The notes under the pieces were generated by a model, which saw nothing but the letters and a program-made list of their open reading frames with translations, was not told where the DNA came from and made no database searches. The position numbers and the translations under genes are program-made. This document shows positions 7,285-15,995 of a DNA stretch of 64,000 nucleotides, in pieces; within the stretch, counting starts at the first letter, position 1, and every line of letters begins with the position of its first letter. This DNA comes from Bacteroidota bacterium. Its GTDB lineage: Bacteria; Bacteroidota; Bacteroidia; NS11-12g; UBA9320. The stretch lies in NCBI GenBank assembly GCA_016124755.1, contig WGNA01000022.1, forward strand, positions 35,900-99,899, given 5' to 3'.

Positions 7285-8355
7285 TTAGTGATTCACCTTT
7301 TCAAATGCTTCAATTTCCTGAATGTGTTGTTTGGCCGTCGGAACATTCGGATGATCAGGAAATTCTTTAATAAAAGATTGATACGCTTCAATGGTATGCG
7401 TTCGCAATGCGTTTGTCCAGCTAAGTTCCGGGATTCGCCGGCGGGCTTCAGCAACATGCAATCCTTTGGGATAATTGCGGATATACCATCGGTAATACGG
7501 TATTTCATCAACCTGCTGAATTTGTTGCCAACGCAAATCCTCAATATCCTTTAATGCCTGTTCGCGGTGTTTACTATCGGGATAATGGTCGAGAAATTCC
7601 TGATAATATTTTATGTCTTTGGTTTGAACAGATTGTTGCCAGTAGGCGTCTTCGATGTGATTGAGAACATCTTGTTTATACGATGTATTGGGATATTGCT
7701 CCAAAAATTTCTCGTATTCCTCAACCGAATTTAATCGAACTGCTCTTTCGTATTTTAATTTTTCCATGGCATCCTGCGCCTGTTTTACCTGTTTAGCGTC
7801 GGGATATTGTTCGATGAAATTAGAATAAAGCAGCAGTTTGTCTTCTTTTTTAGCATGCTCAAATTCCCAGTCCTGTAGAATTTCTTTTGCCTTTTTTACT
7901 AATGTAGTGTGCTGAGGATACGCTGTAATAAAGGATTTGAGTTCCGTACTTCTTTTCGATTTGATTGCTTTTTCGAGAATGGCGGAAGCATATTGTTCTT
8001 TTCTGTGATTTACCGTATCAACACAGGCTTCATAAGATTTACAAACCACTACATCGGTGCGCGGATCAAAAGTAGTCGGGTAATAAATCACGGTCTGCAT
8101 TATCCTGTACGCAGTGTCGGGATTATAATATGGTGACTGCGGATCTCCGAAACACCGTGCGTCGAGTAGCTTGAAACAATTGTTTTGCTGATTCTCGTTT
8201 TTCTTTAAATACAGGTTGAGTTCTTCTCTGGCTTCCTGATAATTGAGTTGAAAGATGGCTTTTTCAACGCGTTCGAGTTGCCTTTTTTGAGCAAATGCAC
8301 AAATGGTATTGAGCAGAATTAAGATAGGAATCAGAGAAAGCCGGGCAGATTTCAT
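7285..8355 (-). CDS. Secreted tandem-repeat protein (TPR/Sel1-like helical repeats), unknown function
   Basis: The 356-residue protein has a signal peptide (ILILLNTICAFAQ, cleavage probably after Ala22). From about residue 135 to the end it consists of tandem helical units of about 36-38 residues with the pattern FhxxYPxSxxxxxAxxxIExhxWxx, for example YEKFLEQYPNTSYKQDVLNH and YQEFLDHYPDSKHREQALKD. The units resemble the solenoids of outer-membrane assembly lipoproteins such as BamD, but each ends in a Trp-Gln motif. The N-terminal region has paired Cys residues (NCFKLLDARCFGD) that might form a disulfide. It is likely a periplasmic scaffold protein, by inference. It appears to be a single gene with no clear operon partner. 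Confidence 0.7.
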   Translation of the reverse strand: MKSARLSLIPILILLNTICAFAQKRQLERVEKAIFQLNYQEAREELNLYLKKNENQQNNCFKLLDARCFGDPQSPYYNPDTAYRIMQTVIYYPTTFDPRTDVVVCKSYEACVDTVNHRKEQYASAILEKAIKSKRSTELKSFITAYPQHTTLVKKAKEILQDWEFEHAKKEDKLLLYSNFIEQYPDAKQVKQAQDAMEKLKYERAVRLNSVEEYEKFLEQYPNTSYKQDVLNHIEDAYWQQSVQTKDIKYYQEFLDHYPDSKHREQALKDIEDLRWQQIQQVDEIPYYRWYIRNYPKGLHVAEARRRIPELSWTNALRTHTIEAYQSFIKEFPDHPNVPTAKQHIQEIEAFEKVNH

Positions 8356-8514
8356 TTCAGGCTCAATAATAATTTAAATATGGATGTGAAGATTCGATAC
8401 GCTGTTCACACAATTGCGCTGAAATAAATGAGTGGAGAAGAAAACGGAAGTTGACTCTCCCTTTTTTCGGGTGACACATGTTCCCGAATACAAATCCTCA
8501 ATCAGAGGTAAATC

Positions 8515-9309
8515 CTAACGAAAAAAATTGTATCGTTCGAGTTCCTTGGTTGTATAGGTTTTAGTGTTGCTCTCCGGGCTAATGAACGGTTTTGAATCTT
8601 CATGTGTAACAATCATTCCAAGAGCAATGCCTCTGATTTTAACATAATCCACTTTTGACTTTACTTCTTTCGGCGCTGTGCCCCAGCGGTACATATTGAT
8701 AGTAAAATCCAAATCCTGTCGTACATCCAGTATTTCGGTAACAACTTCCATTTCGTCGTGGAAAGCATAAAGTTTAACACTCATATTTGAGTCGGGAATA
8801 AAATCGGCATGCAACCGGAAATAGCCATTTGAATCGGAAACCGCTGATGCGATCAGAGAATCTCGACTAAACAATTGGAGTTTTACTCCCGGAATAACCT
8901 TTCCCGAATCTAATGCTTCGTACACATAGCCTCTCGCATAAAAGTTCCGGGTGTAGAGGGAATCGTCGGCATCCGGGTTCGAATTTTCGATAGTGGTTTG
9001 GTTTGTTTGCCCGCTTGAAAGGGTAGGAAATAACAGCGCCCAAATAATGGCTATCTGGCTGAAGAGGTACTTAAACCCCCATCTTCGAACGCTGTTGTAT
9101 TTTGATAATTGATCGGTTGGAACCCGGATGCACATTTGCCGGCCGGAACTTTCATACGCTTTTAAAAATTTCCGTTTAGACCAGCCCGAAATGTCGGTTA
9201 CTTGTTTGTTGCAACGCTCACACTGGCGGGCTTTGCCGACCGGCGTCATGGCATCCCAGTCTTCGAAACAGGGTTTGGCAATTTCAAGGGTGGTAATTGG
9301 AACTTTCAT
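8515..9309 (-). CDS. Membrane protein with N-terminal Cys motif and carboxypeptidase-like regulatory domain
   Basis: The 264-residue protein has three parts. Residues 1-60 hold a Cys-containing module (PCFEDWDAMTPVGKARQCERC, then VTDISGWS and a later Cys) that recurs in Bacteroidota and looks like a small metal- or heme-binding motif. A membrane helix lies around residues 80-100 (YLFSQIAIIWALLFP). From about 125 on there is a carboxypeptidase-D regulatory-like beta domain (ARGYVYEALDSGKVIPGVKLQLFSRDSLI, DSNGYFRLHADF). The Cys module would be cytoplasmic and the beta domain periplasmic. The function is unknown. The gene diverges from glyS. Confidence 0.7.
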   Translation of the reverse strand: MKVPITTLEIAKPCFEDWDAMTPVGKARQCERCNKQVTDISGWSKRKFLKAYESSGRQMCIRVPTDQLSKYNSVRRWGFKYLFSQIAIIWALLFPTLSSGQTNQTTIENSNPDADDSLYTRNFYARGYVYEALDSGKVIPGVKLQLFSRDSLIASAVSDSNGYFRLHADFIPDSNMSVKLYAFHDEMEVVTEILDVRQDLDFTINMYRWGTAPKEVKSKVDYVKIRGIALGMIVTHEDSKPFISPESNTKTYTTKELERYNFFR

Positions 9310-9463
9310 AGTTTAAATGTCGTACCGGATTTATAAATGGGAAATGCACACAATACCATTGAAGCAAACCGATTTAGGAAAGGCAGATTTTCGTTACCAG
9401 TGGCTTGGGACGTATTAACCAAGAATTCACAAGTCCTTTCAACAGAACCTTTACTCAAACCCA

Positions 9464-9471
9464 TATTTTTG
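9464..9471 (+). promoter_or_regulatory. Predicted -7 box for glyS
   Basis: TATTTTTG matches TAnnTTTG and is followed by GCGGC, 17 bp before the ATG at 9489. It lies inside the upstream extension of the reading frame, which supports the shorter start. No good -33 TTTG was seen at the expected distance. Confidence 0.45.
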
Positions 9472-9488
9472 CGGCTTTCATAAAAACC

Positions 9489-11021
9489 ATGTCTGAAGAA
9501 CTTTTTAAAAATGTGATTTCTCACGCTAAGGAATACGGATTTGTATTTCCGGGAAGTGAGATTTATGATGGATTGGCTGCGGTTTACGACTACGGTCAGA
9601 ACGGAGTGGAACTGAAGAACAACATCAGAACCTATTGGTGGAAGAGCATGGTTCAGATGCATGAGAATATCGTGGGTCTTGATTCCGCGATCTTCATGCA
9701 CCCGAAAGTATGGAAAGCCAGTGGTCACGTTGATGGATTTAACGATCCTATGATCGATAACAAGGATTCTAAAAAGCGTTATCGGGCGGATGTTCTCATC
9801 GAAGATCAGGTTGAGAAATATGTTCAGAAGATCGAGAAAGAAGTTGAAAAAGGTCGCAAGAGATTCGGTGACAGTTTCGATGAAGTTCAGTTTCGGGCAA
9901 CGAATCCGAATGTTCAGCGAAGTCAGAAAACAATCGATTATATCAACGGTCGTATGAAGAATGCCTTAGAAGCCGGTGATCTTGCAGACTTAAAAGAACT
10001 TATCGAGGAACTGGCAATTGCCTGTCCGATTTCCGGAAGTAAGAACTGGACGGAAGTTCGCCAGTTTAATCTGATGTACAGCACTCAGATGAGTGCAACG
10101 GATGGTGAATCTCAGATTTATTTAAGACCGGAAACGGCACAGGGGATTTTTGTTAATTATCTCAACGTGCAAAAAACCGGTAGAATGAAACTGCCATTCG
10201 GAATCGCACAAACCGGAAAGGCGTTCAGAAATGAAATTGTTGCCCGGCAATTCATTATGCGAATGAAGGAATTTGAGCAAATGGAAATGCAATTCTTTGT
10301 GCAACCGGGAACCGAACTCGAATGGTATAAGTACTGGAAAGAAGCTCGTTTGAAATGGCATTTGAATCTGGGTACCGATGCAAAAAAATACCGCTATCAC
10401 GATCATGTGAAACTCGCACATTATGCGAATGCTGCTGTTGATATTGAATACGACTTCCCTTTTGGTTTTAAAGAAGTAGAAGGAATTCACAGCCGCACCG
10501 ATTTCGATCTGGGACGACATCAGGAATTCTCGGGAAAGAAAATTCAGTATTTCGATCCGGAGCGAAACGAAAATTATGTTCCGTATGTAATCGAAACTTC
10601 GATCGGTCTGGACCGGATGTTCCTCGTGATGATGACCAATTCTTTAAAAGAAGAAAAACTCGAAAACGGAGAGAACCGCTCGGTACTTTCATTACCACCG
10701 GCTCTGGCACCCTTTCAATGTGCGATTCTTCCTTTAATGAAAAAGGATGGTTTGCCGGAAATGGGAGAGAAAATCTTCAAAAAACTTCGGTTGGATTTTA
10801 ACTGCTATTACGAAGACAAAGACAGTATTGGCAAACGATACCGACGTCAGGATGCAATAGGAACACCCATCTGTATAACGGTGGATCACGATAGTTTAGC
10901 GAATGAAGATGTTACAATCCGTTTCCGTGATACCATGGAACAAAAGCGGGTTAAAATTGCTGAACTCTCCGAAATTATTGATAAAGAAGTTTCGATGAAG
11001 TCGCTATTGGGCGGACTTTAA
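9489..11021 (+). CDS. glyS: Glycine--tRNA ligase (single-chain, class II)
   Basis: From the ATG at 9489 the protein is 510 residues and begins MSEELFKNVISHAKEYGFVF. This is the alpha-2 (eukaryote/archaea-like) GlyRS used by Bacteroidota, not the alpha2-beta2 GlyQS type. Class II motifs are visible: GSEIYDGLAAVYDYGQNGVE at the N-terminus, YLRPETAQGIFVNYLNV (motif 2 region), FEQMEMQFFVQPG, and the C-terminal anticodon-binding domain (QDAIGTPICITVDHD). It charges tRNA-Gly. An in-frame TTG-type extension back to 9405 is unlikely because a -7 box lies inside it. Its stop shares the self-complementary TTAA with the convergent PBP1A stop (4-bp overlap). Confidence 0.95.
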   Translation: MSEELFKNVISHAKEYGFVFPGSEIYDGLAAVYDYGQNGVELKNNIRTYWWKSMVQMHENIVGLDSAIFMHPKVWKASGHVDGFNDPMIDNKDSKKRYRADVLIEDQVEKYVQKIEKEVEKGRKRFGDSFDEVQFRATNPNVQRSQKTIDYINGRMKNALEAGDLADLKELIEELAIACPISGSKNWTEVRQFNLMYSTQMSATDGESQIYLRPETAQGIFVNYLNVQKTGRMKLPFGIAQTGKAFRNEIVARQFIMRMKEFEQMEMQFFVQPGTELEWYKYWKEARLKWHLNLGTDAKKYRYHDHVKLAHYANAAVDIEYDFPFGFKEVEGIHSRTDFDLGRHQEFSGKKIQYFDPERNENYVPYVIETSIGLDRMFLVMMTNSLKEEKLENGENRSVLSLPPALAPFQCAILPLMKKDGLPEMGEKIFKKLRLDFNCYYEDKDSIGKRYRRQDAIGTPICITVDHDSLANEDVTIRFRDTMEQKRVKIAELSEIIDKEVSMKSLLGGL

Positions 11022-13555
11022 TTCAGGTTATTATCGTTGTCTTCTTCTGGTTGCGACTCCGGTGATTCCGGAACGGGAATCAGTTCCATATCGCCGAGTT
11101 CTTCTTCCAGTTCTTCCAGGGCTGAGGTATCAATTTCTATCTGTACCGTGTCCTGAGGAGTTTCATCCATTTGTTTGAAATTAGGATAACAACTGATGTT
11201 TTGATCGTAATCAGAAGGCTTGTGAAATTCGCCTTTCGCGATTCCACAAGAAGCATCGCCGTAAATCAACTGCATATAACGGCCGTAAATTGGCAAAGCC
11301 GTTCTCCCGCCCATTCCCATTCCGGTTTCAAAATGGATTCGGGTATCGTCGGCACCAACCCAAACACCTGTTACTAAATTATGGGTGACTCCCACAAACC
11401 AACCGTCGATATAATCGCTGGTAGTTCCTGTTTTTCCTCCCATTTCGTTGTCTTTACAAATGCCGTAACTGAACAACCGATGGGCGGTTCCCTGAGGATC
11501 TTCAACCGGGCCGCGCAGGAAGAAAGACATGGTATATGCAGTTGATTTCGACATCGCCTGTTGCTCTTCAGACTCATCTTCCATGTTGTAAATTTCTTTT
11601 CCGCGACTGTCTTCAATAGACTCAACCAAATGGGCACGAATGGCTTTTCCGCCATTTGCAAACGGCAGGTAAGCGCGGGTTAATTCGAGCAAAGTCATTT
11701 CGCTGCTGCCCAAAGCAAGCGATGGTAATTCTTCGAGTTTTGATTCGATACCAAGTTTCTCCGCCATCTTTATCACGTTCTTAATTCCGGTTTCCATCAT
11801 CACTTTCACTGCGATGGTATTGGTAGAATAAGTGAGAGCGCTTCGAAGTCGGTACGGTCGGTTACTAAAGGATTTGCTGGAATTCTGAGGAGCCCATTTG
11901 TCGGGTTTACCATCGGTTAACACATCGAGTTCAATGGGTTCGTCGACAAAAGTCTGGCAGGGATCCATGCCTCTTTCTAAAGCGGTTGCGTAAACGATCG
12001 GTTTGAATGCAGAACCGGGTTGACGTTTCGCCTGATCAACATGGTCGAACTGAAACACATCGGGATGAACACCTCCAACCCATGCCTTAATGGCTCCGGT
12101 TACCGGGTCGATCGACACAAGTCCTGATTGAAAAATCTGAAGCATGTGTTTCAGTGAATCCGAAGTTGATATTTTTACAGTCGCTTTTGGTTGATATCCG
12201 TTTTGAGTAATCTGAACTTTATGCGGAATCCTGAGTTGTTCGAATGCCTGCGATTCTGTCATTCCCGAATTAATGCAATCCCGATAAGCGGAAGTTTGTT
12301 TCAGTAAATTATTAAAACGCTTCTCGGTTGGAGTGGGATTAGTCTTATCCTTTAATTCGGCGCGTTCTCTGGCAATCTGTCGGTCGTACCAGTATTTCTC
12401 CCCGCCCAGGCCCCATTGAAAAGTTTGCTGAATATTAACCATGTTTTCCGCAATAGCTTTCTCGGCGTGTTTCTGCATTTTGGAATTGAGTGTGGTTTTA
12501 ATTTTTAATCCGTCGATATAAATATTGAGACCTCTTTCTTCGCACCAGGATTTTAAATCACGGGCAACAGCATTCTGAAACCAGGGAGCAAGACTTTCTT
12601 CCTTGATTACCTTTTTGAATTTGAATTTCATGGGCTTCAGAGAAACCTTCTTAAAGGTTGTGCTGTCGATAAACTGGTATTTCGACATTTGGGCCAGTAC
12701 AGTATTCCGTCGGTTGAAGACCCGTTCGTACTGCGTTTTCGGATTGTAGTATCCGGGGCCTTTTAATATTCCAACCAACATGGCGGATTCTTCGAGTTTT
12801 AGTTTTTGGGGGTCTTTGCTAAAATAAAACTGAGACGCCATCTTTAAGCCGAAAGTATTATTCCCGAATTCTACCGCATTAAAATACATGGTAAGGATTT
12901 CGTTTTTAGAATACACCATTTCGATTTTAAGTGCCGTAACCCATTCTTTGGTTTTGGCAATCAGAGTTCGGATGAGCGGAATTCTCCCCAATAAACCAAC
13001 CCGGTTTCGCTGGCGGGTTTTGTAAACATTTTTAACCAACTGATTGGTGATAGTGCTTCCGCCGCGTTTATCTCCTGTCATGGTTGAAAATGCAGCGGAG
13101 AACAGGGCATAAAGATCGAGACCGTGATGCTTGTAAAACCGAACGTCTTCCGTTGCAATAAGGGCTTTTATGGTATTCGAATCAATTTCTTCAAAGATCA
13201 CCGGATCCCGTTTTTCGAGAGAATAGGTTCCGATTAAAACATTGTCATTAGTATAGACTTCCGAAATCAGCGGTATTCTCGGATTTCGCACTTCCTGCAT
13301 ACTCGGGAGATATCCGAATAAGTAGAGAAAATTCATCTCCATTGCCAGAAGAAAAAGTACGATGGTGAGAAAGAAAGAATAAATCAGGCTTCCTGTTTTT
13401 CGCAACCAGGACAGTGTTCGAAAGCGCTTGAAATTATAAACGGAAGGAAAAAAGATCTTACGTGTAATCTTCAGAACAAAAGAAAAGATTTTGTGAACCC
13501 AGTCTGGCAGCCTGTTGTAGACATCTGATAGTTTGCTGCGAAGTGTTTCGAACAT
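11018..13555 (-). CDS. Class A penicillin-binding protein (PBP1A), bifunctional transglycosylase/transpeptidase
   Basis: The 845-residue protein has a cytoplasmic N-terminus and one membrane helix (SLIYSFFLTIVLFLLAMEM). A GT51 glycosyltransferase domain follows (ATEDVRFYKHHGLD with the catalytic Glu; RGGSTITNQLVKN), then a transpeptidase domain. The transpeptidase motifs are SxxK in RQPGSAFKPIVYATALE, SxN in YSTNTIAVKVM and KTG in GGKTGTTSDYIDGWFVG. It polymerises and cross-links peptidoglycan in the periplasm. The acidic C-terminal tail (EELEEELGDMELIPVPES) is characteristic of Bacteroidota homologues. A second class A PBP is encoded at 46172-48421. The ATG is preceded by a -7 box only 4 nt upstream. 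Confidence 0.95.
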   Translation of the reverse strand: MFETLRSKLSDVYNRLPDWVHKIFSFVLKITRKIFFPSVYNFKRFRTLSWLRKTGSLIYSFFLTIVLFLLAMEMNFLYLFGYLPSMQEVRNPRIPLISEVYTNDNVLIGTYSLEKRDPVIFEEIDSNTIKALIATEDVRFYKHHGLDLYALFSAAFSTMTGDKRGGSTITNQLVKNVYKTRQRNRVGLLGRIPLIRTLIAKTKEWVTALKIEMVYSKNEILTMYFNAVEFGNNTFGLKMASQFYFSKDPQKLKLEESAMLVGILKGPGYYNPKTQYERVFNRRNTVLAQMSKYQFIDSTTFKKVSLKPMKFKFKKVIKEESLAPWFQNAVARDLKSWCEERGLNIYIDGLKIKTTLNSKMQKHAEKAIAENMVNIQQTFQWGLGGEKYWYDRQIARERAELKDKTNPTPTEKRFNNLLKQTSAYRDCINSGMTESQAFEQLRIPHKVQITQNGYQPKATVKISTSDSLKHMLQIFQSGLVSIDPVTGAIKAWVGGVHPDVFQFDHVDQAKRQPGSAFKPIVYATALERGMDPCQTFVDEPIELDVLTDGKPDKWAPQNSSKSFSNRPYRLRSALTYSTNTIAVKVMMETGIKNVIKMAEKLGIESKLEELPSLALGSSEMTLLELTRAYLPFANGGKAIRAHLVESIEDSRGKEIYNMEDESEEQQAMSKSTAYTMSFFLRGPVEDPQGTAHRLFSYGICKDNEMGGKTGTTSDYIDGWFVGVTHNLVTGVWVGADDTRIHFETGMGMGGRTALPIYGRYMQLIYGDASCGIAKGEFHKPSDYDQNISCYPNFKQMDETPQDTVQIEIDTSALEELEEELGDMELIPVPESPESQPEEDNDNNLN

Positions 13556-13559
13556 GCAC

Positions 13560-13567
13560 CAAAAGTA
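13560..13567 (-). promoter_or_regulatory. Predicted -7 box for the PBP1A gene; near-leaderless arrangement
   Basis: The minus-strand TACTTTTG matches TAnnTTTG and ends 4 nt before the ATG. Transcription starting 4-7 nt after the box would begin at or next to the start codon. The -33 element is not evident. Confidence 0.4.
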
Positions 13568-13671
13568 ATAACTGGATGAACAGAATGTTAACAGGGGCAG
13601 CCAGATTTTGATTTGGGAAAATCGGCCGCTTTTTTTCCCGCGATGGGAAGAATGAAATAGACAGAAATGGC

Positions 13672-13776
13672 ATGATGAAACTCAAGTGTCTGGTAAATAG
13701 CGTTTTAGTTGTTTGGCTTTTTGCTGGCATATCGATTGAAAACTTTAGAATACAAGCACAGGATGAAACCTGTTGA
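13672..13776 (+). CDS. Possible 34-residue secreted peptide or decayed gene remnant
   Basis: A short frame encodes MMKLKCLVNSVLVVWLFAGI followed by SIENFRIQAQDETC. It has a positively charged N-terminus, a hydrophobic core and an AQAQ-like signal peptidase site, typical of Bacteroidota exported proteins, and then stops at TGA 13774-13776. The +2 frame after the stop stays open for about 40 codons, so this may be the frameshifted start of an old secreted protein. It lies upstream of a strong plus-strand terminator that otherwise has no gene to serve. Support is weak. Confidence 0.25.
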   Translation: MMKLKCLVNSVLVVWLFAGISIENFRIQAQDETC

Positions 13777-13978
13777 TCGGTCGCACCGTAGAAAAGTTCT
13801 CCAATCAACATCCGGAACCTGTTTTACTTCACTCCGGAAAATCCACGCGCTTACCTTACTATATGAATTGTATTCGCTTTGTCAATACAGTAGTATGATC
13901 ATGAAAAGGCATTGTTGGGAAACATTGTCACACAGTAGCACTTAGTAATTACCATTAATAACACAGTAGTAGTAAAGG
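13777..13978 (+). other. Candidate short untranslated transcript ahead of a strong terminator
   Basis: The stretch has no convincing gene. It holds three copies of ACAGTAG (13887-13893, 13932-13938, 13963-13969) and ends in an intrinsic terminator. A small RNA, a leader of the PKD gene with attenuation, or the 3' end of the short peptide message would all fit. No known RNA family was recognised. Confidence 0.35.
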
Positions 13979-14003
13979 GGCAGCCGGGAGGCTGCCTTTT
14001 TTT
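13979..14003 (+). terminator. Intrinsic terminator, plus strand, without an assigned gene
   Basis: GGCAGCC, a GGGA tetraloop and GGCTGCC form a perfect 7-bp GC-rich stem followed by seven T residues. The minus strand lacks a T-run, so it acts on rightward transcripts, yet no robust gene ends here. Confidence 0.85.
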
Positions 14004-14092
14004 ATCAGGTGTTTTCAGAAATTTTAGAAAAAAAGTAAAAGCCGCCAACGTTTTATTAAATACTCCCGTATGAAGGGGTAAACAATGAAATT

Positions 14093-15958
14093 ATGAAACG
14101 AATCTTAACTCTTTTAATAGGCTTTTTTGCGCTCGGTATCACAACTATTTTAGCCCAGTGTGATGCCACTTTTACCTATACCAAAAGTGCCGTTAACCCA
14201 TCACTCTACTATTTCTACGATTCCACAGGATCAGCTGCTTACAATAGTTATTGGAGTGTAAGTGACGGCACTTCTTCTACCTCTATGCATTCCTTTACGC
14301 ATTCGTTTGCCAACAACGGAACATACACCGTTTGTCACATCGTTTCAGACGGAAAAGGAACTTGTTTAGATTCCTTTTGTGCGACGGTTGTGGTTACCGG
14401 AATCAAATTTTGCAGCGCTGATTTTTCATATACGTTGCGGGGAGATTCGGTTTATTTTATAACCAAACCATCAGCAACAACTTATTCATGGAGTTATGGT
14501 GATGGTACATCTTCAAGTACATATTCCGGTTGGCATAAATACAATACCGGCGGAGTTACCAAAACCTACACGGTTTGTTGTTCGATAACCGATACGTCTG
14601 GAGGTGGTTGCAGCGATACGGTTTGCAAAACCATAACGGTTACGCCAACCAATCCGTGTCACGCATATTTTTATGCTGATGTAAAAGACAGTTCTGCCGG
14701 GTTTGTGAATCAGTCGAGTTATAAAACCGGATCATCAACGGTGCACTGGTACTGGTCTATGGGAGATGGTTCAACCTACAATGTGAAAGGTCCTTACCAT
14801 ACATACTCCAAACCGGGAGCTTATTTAGTATGCATGTATATGGCGGATACTGTTAATAATTGCTTTTCATCTTATTGTGATTCGGTAGTAATAGACAGCG
14901 CGAAAACGCTTCCGTGTGTTTCTGATTTCTCCTATAAACAAAATCACAATGAAGTATATTTCTTTAACCGGAACACCGGTGGAGTGAGTTGGGTTTGGTA
15001 CTTTGGAGACGGAGATTCATCTACTGCCGCTCACCCGTTTCACCAGTATAATAAAGTTGGGACTTATAGTGTCTGTCTTACGATTACCTGTGCCGGCGGA
15101 TATTGTTTCACCAAATGCGATAGTATTGTTGTTGACACCATTATTAATAATTGTGTTGCAGATTTCGATTTCAGTACATCGAGTTTGTATGTTGCATTTA
15201 CGAACAAATCAACCGGCACAGCGACAGGCGGTGGAATGTCTTACCAATGGAGTTTTGGAGACGGAAGTTCATCTACTGCCGTGAGTCCGTCGCACACTTA
15301 TTCCAGTGCCGGAACATACACGGTGTGTCTGTTTATGTATAATTCGAATTGTTCTGATTCGATATGTAAAACCGTAAAAGTGGATTCGGCTGCGTGCAAA
15401 GCCCAATTCAGAATTGCGGTTGACACAACCCAAAAATTCAAGCTCTACCTGATCAATAGTTCGAGCAATCTTACAACCCATACCTATTCGTGGAGCTTTG
15501 GCGACGGGTCTTCATCGAGCCAAAGAAATCCGACTCACAGCTACAGCACCTTCGGGCTGTATCAGGTTTGCCTGACGGTTGCTGACACGCTGTGGGGTTG
15601 CACATCTACCTGGTGTGATTCACTCGGATTAGATTCAAACGGTAAGTTGTTAAAAGCCGGAGCATGGGAACTTGAAGTGATTGAAGACGATTTCTCTTCG
15701 GTTGAGAACATTAGCAAAAGCAACGTTACAGTTTATCCGAACCCGGCGAAAACCGAACTGATCGTTGAAACGCAAAGTTTTATAAAAGCGGATCAGATCG
15801 AAGTGTACAATATGAATGGAGTTCGCATGAATGTGAATGTTGAAGCGAAGGGACAACAGGCAATTGTAGATGTTTCACAGATCAATCCCGGAATGTATGT
15901 CATAATCGTGAACAACGGAACTTCTGTTAGCCGAAGCCGATTCGTTAAAATTGATTAA
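14093..15958 (+). CDS. PKD-repeat secreted protein with type A T9SS sorting domain
   Basis: The 621-residue protein has a signal peptide (MKRILTLLIGFFALGITTIL, cleavage near Ala21). It then carries about six Cys-rich PKD-like beta domains, each with a WxxGDGxxSxxxxPxHxY signature (for example YQWSFGDGSSSTAVSPSHTY) and a TVC/CxDSxC strand pattern. The last ~75 residues (VTVYPNPAKTELIVETQSF ... VIIVNNGTSVSRSRFVKID) are a type A T9SS C-terminal domain. It is therefore exported by the Sec system and then across the outer membrane by T9SS. Regular Cys spacing suggests one or two disulfides per repeat. An ECF sigma factor follows after 37 bp and may be co-transcribed. Confidence 0.88.
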   Translation: MKRILTLLIGFFALGITTILAQCDATFTYTKSAVNPSLYYFYDSTGSAAYNSYWSVSDGTSSTSMHSFTHSFANNGTYTVCHIVSDGKGTCLDSFCATVVVTGIKFCSADFSYTLRGDSVYFITKPSATTYSWSYGDGTSSSTYSGWHKYNTGGVTKTYTVCCSITDTSGGGCSDTVCKTITVTPTNPCHAYFYADVKDSSAGFVNQSSYKTGSSTVHWYWSMGDGSTYNVKGPYHTYSKPGAYLVCMYMADTVNNCFSSYCDSVVIDSAKTLPCVSDFSYKQNHNEVYFFNRNTGGVSWVWYFGDGDSSTAAHPFHQYNKVGTYSVCLTITCAGGYCFTKCDSIVVDTIINNCVADFDFSTSSLYVAFTNKSTGTATGGGMSYQWSFGDGSSSTAVSPSHTYSSAGTYTVCLFMYNSNCSDSICKTVKVDSAACKAQFRIAVDTTQKFKLYLINSSSNLTTHTYSWSFGDGSSSSQRNPTHSYSTFGLYQVCLTVADTLWGCTSTWCDSLGLDSNGKLLKAGAWELEVIEDDFSSVENISKSNVTVYPNPAKTELIVETQSFIKADQIEVYNMNGVRMNVNVEAKGQQAIVDVSQINPGMYVIIVNNGTSVSRSRFVKID

Positions 15959-15995
15959 GATTGATCAGACAGTCAGGTAAGATGACTGAAAACCG

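Noticed and set aside
8460..8500. Possible terminator after the Cys-module membrane protein gene
   Set aside because: The stem (TTCGGG/CCCGAA) has an 11-base loop and the T-run is on the wrong side for the minus-strand transcript.
9405..9488. 28-codon N-terminal extension of glyS
   Set aside because: Homologues begin near MSEELFKN, and a TATTTTTG box lies inside the extension.
13709..13945. 78-codon frame overlapping the orphan transcript region
   Set aside because: Composition is not protein-like; the alternative 34-codon frame with a signal peptide is more plausible, though also weak.
14093..15958. Repetitive DNA considered as a CRISPR-like or minisatellite array
   Set aside because: The repeats are diverged PKD protein domains in one frame, with no short identical repeats or unique spacers.
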